Origin: Pleurostoma richardsiae
Lineage: Eukaryota > Ascomycota > Sordariomycetes > Calosphaeriales > Pleurostomataceae
DNA length: 64,000 nt
Reading direction: 5' to 3'
Assembly: GCA_030052745.1 (NCBI GenBank)
Contig: JANBVO010000009.1
Location: forward strand, 1-64,000
Shown: positions 61,565 through 64,000 of the stretch, piece by piece
Layout: each line of letters begins with the position of its first letter
Position numbering within the stretch: the stretch's first letter is position 1
The notes under the pieces: generated by a model
What the model saw: only the letters and a program-made list of their open reading frames with translations
What the model was told of the DNA's origin: nothing
Database searches by the model: none
Program-made: the position numbers and the translations under genes

Positions 61565-64000
61565 GAGAGAAGGCGCCGCACCTATCTCCAGGGTAGTGTA
61601 AGACGTTCAAGGGGCTAATGATGTCTTGATGCTCGACGTGTTATGACTTGGGCTCTCGCGAGGTGGTAGGCTTCTTCTGCTTTCATGGTTTAGGGACGCC
61701 GTTCACCGCTCTCAACCCTCGCTCGATTAAGAGAAGAGTAGGGCTGGCTGCGCCGTGTTTCTTGTACGAGACGAAGAAATGGCGTTTGTTGTATTGGTAT
61801 ATTTATGATGATATCCCTCTAGCCTATGCATGGCTAGACTGCTTGCCATATGAGGCTAGCAGAACGAAGTGAGTCTGTATATAACGCCTCTAGCAAGTAT
61901 GCTGCGATAATCTCAATGCCCTGGACTGTCTTAACTCCAGGTGTAGAAAGCGTAGACAGCGAGAACGGCCAATAGAAGCTCATATGTTTGTCTTATCTGC
62001 CTTCTGCAGGTAGTCATCTACCTGCTCCCGATACTCTTAGTGCCCAAGTCTTGACACCGCACTACGCGCCATTGCACGCCCATGAATGTATATACGTAGG
62101 AGAGTAGGCCACTGCTCAGTGTTCAGCGGCAACCATTATTTCTTTGCCATTCCGTTCCCGCGATCTGATTTGACTCCGGCATCGGGTGTGCTCGACGCTC
62201 CCCCTGAAATTGGACGATCAAGAGCGTAGCACCTCAATCCGACACACACAATAGTAACTGCCGATGTCGTCGAAGTATGCTACCCGCTGCAGTCAAAATG
62301 AAAGGGTTCTGATGGGCACAAAGACTATACCCTTCTATTAAACCAGCCATGACTGTCAACTTGAATGTGCGAGGCCTCGTGGGTATTGTCCTGCAATGGT
62401 GACCTCACCAAATGTGGTGCTAACAAGGATGGCCTGCCATTGCCGGCACCAATAGACGCAGATTGACAGGATGTTGCATATGTCAGGTAGGAGAGACGCT
62501 GGTAGAGGAGCGTGGTGCCTACACAAGGGGCACAAAAGACCTGGTGATACCGGATGCAAAGCAGATGCCACCACCACACAAAACTACGCAGGAATATTCG
62601 GAAATCCCCATTGCTGCAAACAGCATGCAATGGAAGTACGAGAACAAGACCACGGCCAGCATCACACATCCTGTGACCGCCTCAAAAAAGTCTGCCTCCC
62701 ATCCCTAGAGAAGCAACCAGGGGCCTTGGCCATTTTTCTGTCGAGGCACTGGAGAGTGGCTCGCCGTTTCCATGTTTCGCTTCTCGCCCTTCAAAGACAC
62801 ACGGCTTCGCCAACACTCGTACGGGGAAGCTACTTCATGACCTCCACAATATAGCGTAGATTGAATGCAGTAGGTAAAGCACGAGGTGTGCGAATCTTTC
62901 GATTGCTCTGTCGTTGAAGAAACTGAAGAGCATTCAAATAGGCGGATGATATAGTCAATGACCACGGACGAGTAAAATCAACCCGCGATCCAGCGAAGCC
63001 GGGAGCTGTGGTTAGGGTAGTAATATATCGTATTTGAAGGTCCTGATTCGGAAGCAGATGCTCTCTCTGAACATGTAGTCGACATGACTTCCGCCTAGTT
63101 GTTAAATTGGTAGTGTTGTTGCTTCATTATATGTTCTCGCACTATTCTACCTTGCTCAGACCTGAGTGCCTTGCTGATGCGAGGTAACCGTGAAATCTTA
63201 GGCGTGCAGAGGCCGAGCAAAATTATACTGATGAATCCTGCTCGGCAAGCTTTCCGGCACAGGAAACCGCCCGAGTCTCTCCTCACGTTCTGTAGCTTCG
63301 GAATTCGTTCCCAACGACAGGAGAGAACTCTTCGACGTCCCGCCGAGAACCGAAACCTACTGATTGTTGAAAATAAAAGAAAATCCATCTCTAATTAGTG
63401 ATGTTAACCGAATAGGTATGGCTATTACAGTGATCTAACATATTTAGCAATGCTATAGTACAACCACTTCATAATCGGCCAGTGAGACGCCAGATGGAAA
63501 TACTTCCACATTCCTGCATCATCACTGGTGCTCATCGGCCTGCTTAATCTGGCTGGGGAGAGTTTATTCGATGCTGGGCTGTAGATCCAAGGGAGAACCG
63601 CTTAGCACCTCGGGCGAGACCATCATGAATTCTGAGCAGCTGTACAACAGTAGCAGACGTACATTCAAAGCGCGAAAAAGGGGAGGCTTTTTCGCCCGTG
63701 CTTCCATCTCAGCATCTTCCGATCTTCTTACCGGCACGCCGCCCTCCGTCCTACAACTGGGTATTTCGGTTTCTCCCGTCCTACCCTACCACGGCCTGGA
63801 GGGGGGACAGATGGTAAGACCACTAGAAGGGATGCCACGGAGAATTATAGGATTGGATTGGAATTTTCTATAAAGGGTATCATAGTCCGATCGTGTGCCG
63901 AAGCCTGCATCCCACTTACCGAAGTCCCTTCCTGCGCTAATGTGTAATGTGAGAATGTTGTTGCGCGCCTTGAAGTGCAGACGATCCTTTTCTCTAGAGT
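61565..64000. other. Gene-free right end
   Basis: 2.4 kb with only short, unrecognisable open frames (for example 62471-62854 and 63571-63873). No tRNA, repeat array or mobile element seen. It may hold the promoter or 3' end of a gene outside the window. Confidence 0.4.

Noticed and set aside
63571-63873. 100-codon open frame near the right edge
   Set aside because: No motif, no recognisable splice partner and no conserved composition.

Overview
The window comes from the nuclear genome of a filamentous ascomycete (Pezizomycotina, most likely Sordariomycetes; I cannot narrow it further). Evidence: short 50-110 nt GT-AG introns, many with CTGAC/CTAAC-like branch sites; compact genes on both strands; fungal-type proteins (Byr4-type SIN regulator, Zn2Cys6 factor, Atg37/ACBD5-type acyl-CoA-binding protein, a DUF3435 'FluG-like' recombinase, fungal SANT/Myb mini-proteins); and no operons. 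Exon models were built by hand from splice sites and frame. Except where stated, exon lengths add up to whole codons. Layout. 0-2.8 kb: the left edge cuts a minus-strand DUF3435 gene (Starship-captain-like tyrosine recombinase family), followed by a small GFA/CENP-V gene. 2.9-16.1 kb: conserved cellular genes: acyl-CoA-binding membrane protein, Rnt1/Pac1-like RNase III, mitochondrial ribosomal protein mS33, a Pumilio protein with a long leader, SelO/Fmp40 AMPylase and an aldo-keto reductase. 16.3-30.3 kb: XRCC4 (NHEJ), Byr4/Bfa1 GAP subunit, Get5-like ubiquitin-domain protein, cofilin, mitochondrial Hsp60 and a short-chain dehydrogenase. 30.9-32.9 kb: a seven-exon Zn2Cys6 transcription factor divergent from the dehydrogenase. 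33.9-49.4 kb: the unusual part. About ten small SANT/Myb-like DNA-binding genes or gene fragments lie together with no other recognisable gene family between them: A at 33931-35422, B at 37340-38230, C at 40067-40570, a minus-strand tandem set G-F-E2-E1-D from 44901 down to 41178, H at 46765-47600 and I at 48826-49436. They fall into at least two structural groups with shared intron positions, and some look truncated or broken. The best candidate for something undescribed is here: a local SANT/Myb expansion, with a run of first exons sharing one splice phase but with few matching second exons. 50.1-61.6 kb: conserved genes again (Ufd1, Lin1/CD2BP2, Rvb2) plus two large nuclear-looking proteins I do not recognise. 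61.6-64 kb: no gene seen. A recurrent AGGTACCT/TAGGTA sequence tract sits in most of the divergent or upstream intergenic regions and is absent from the convergent ones, suggesting a promoter-linked element.
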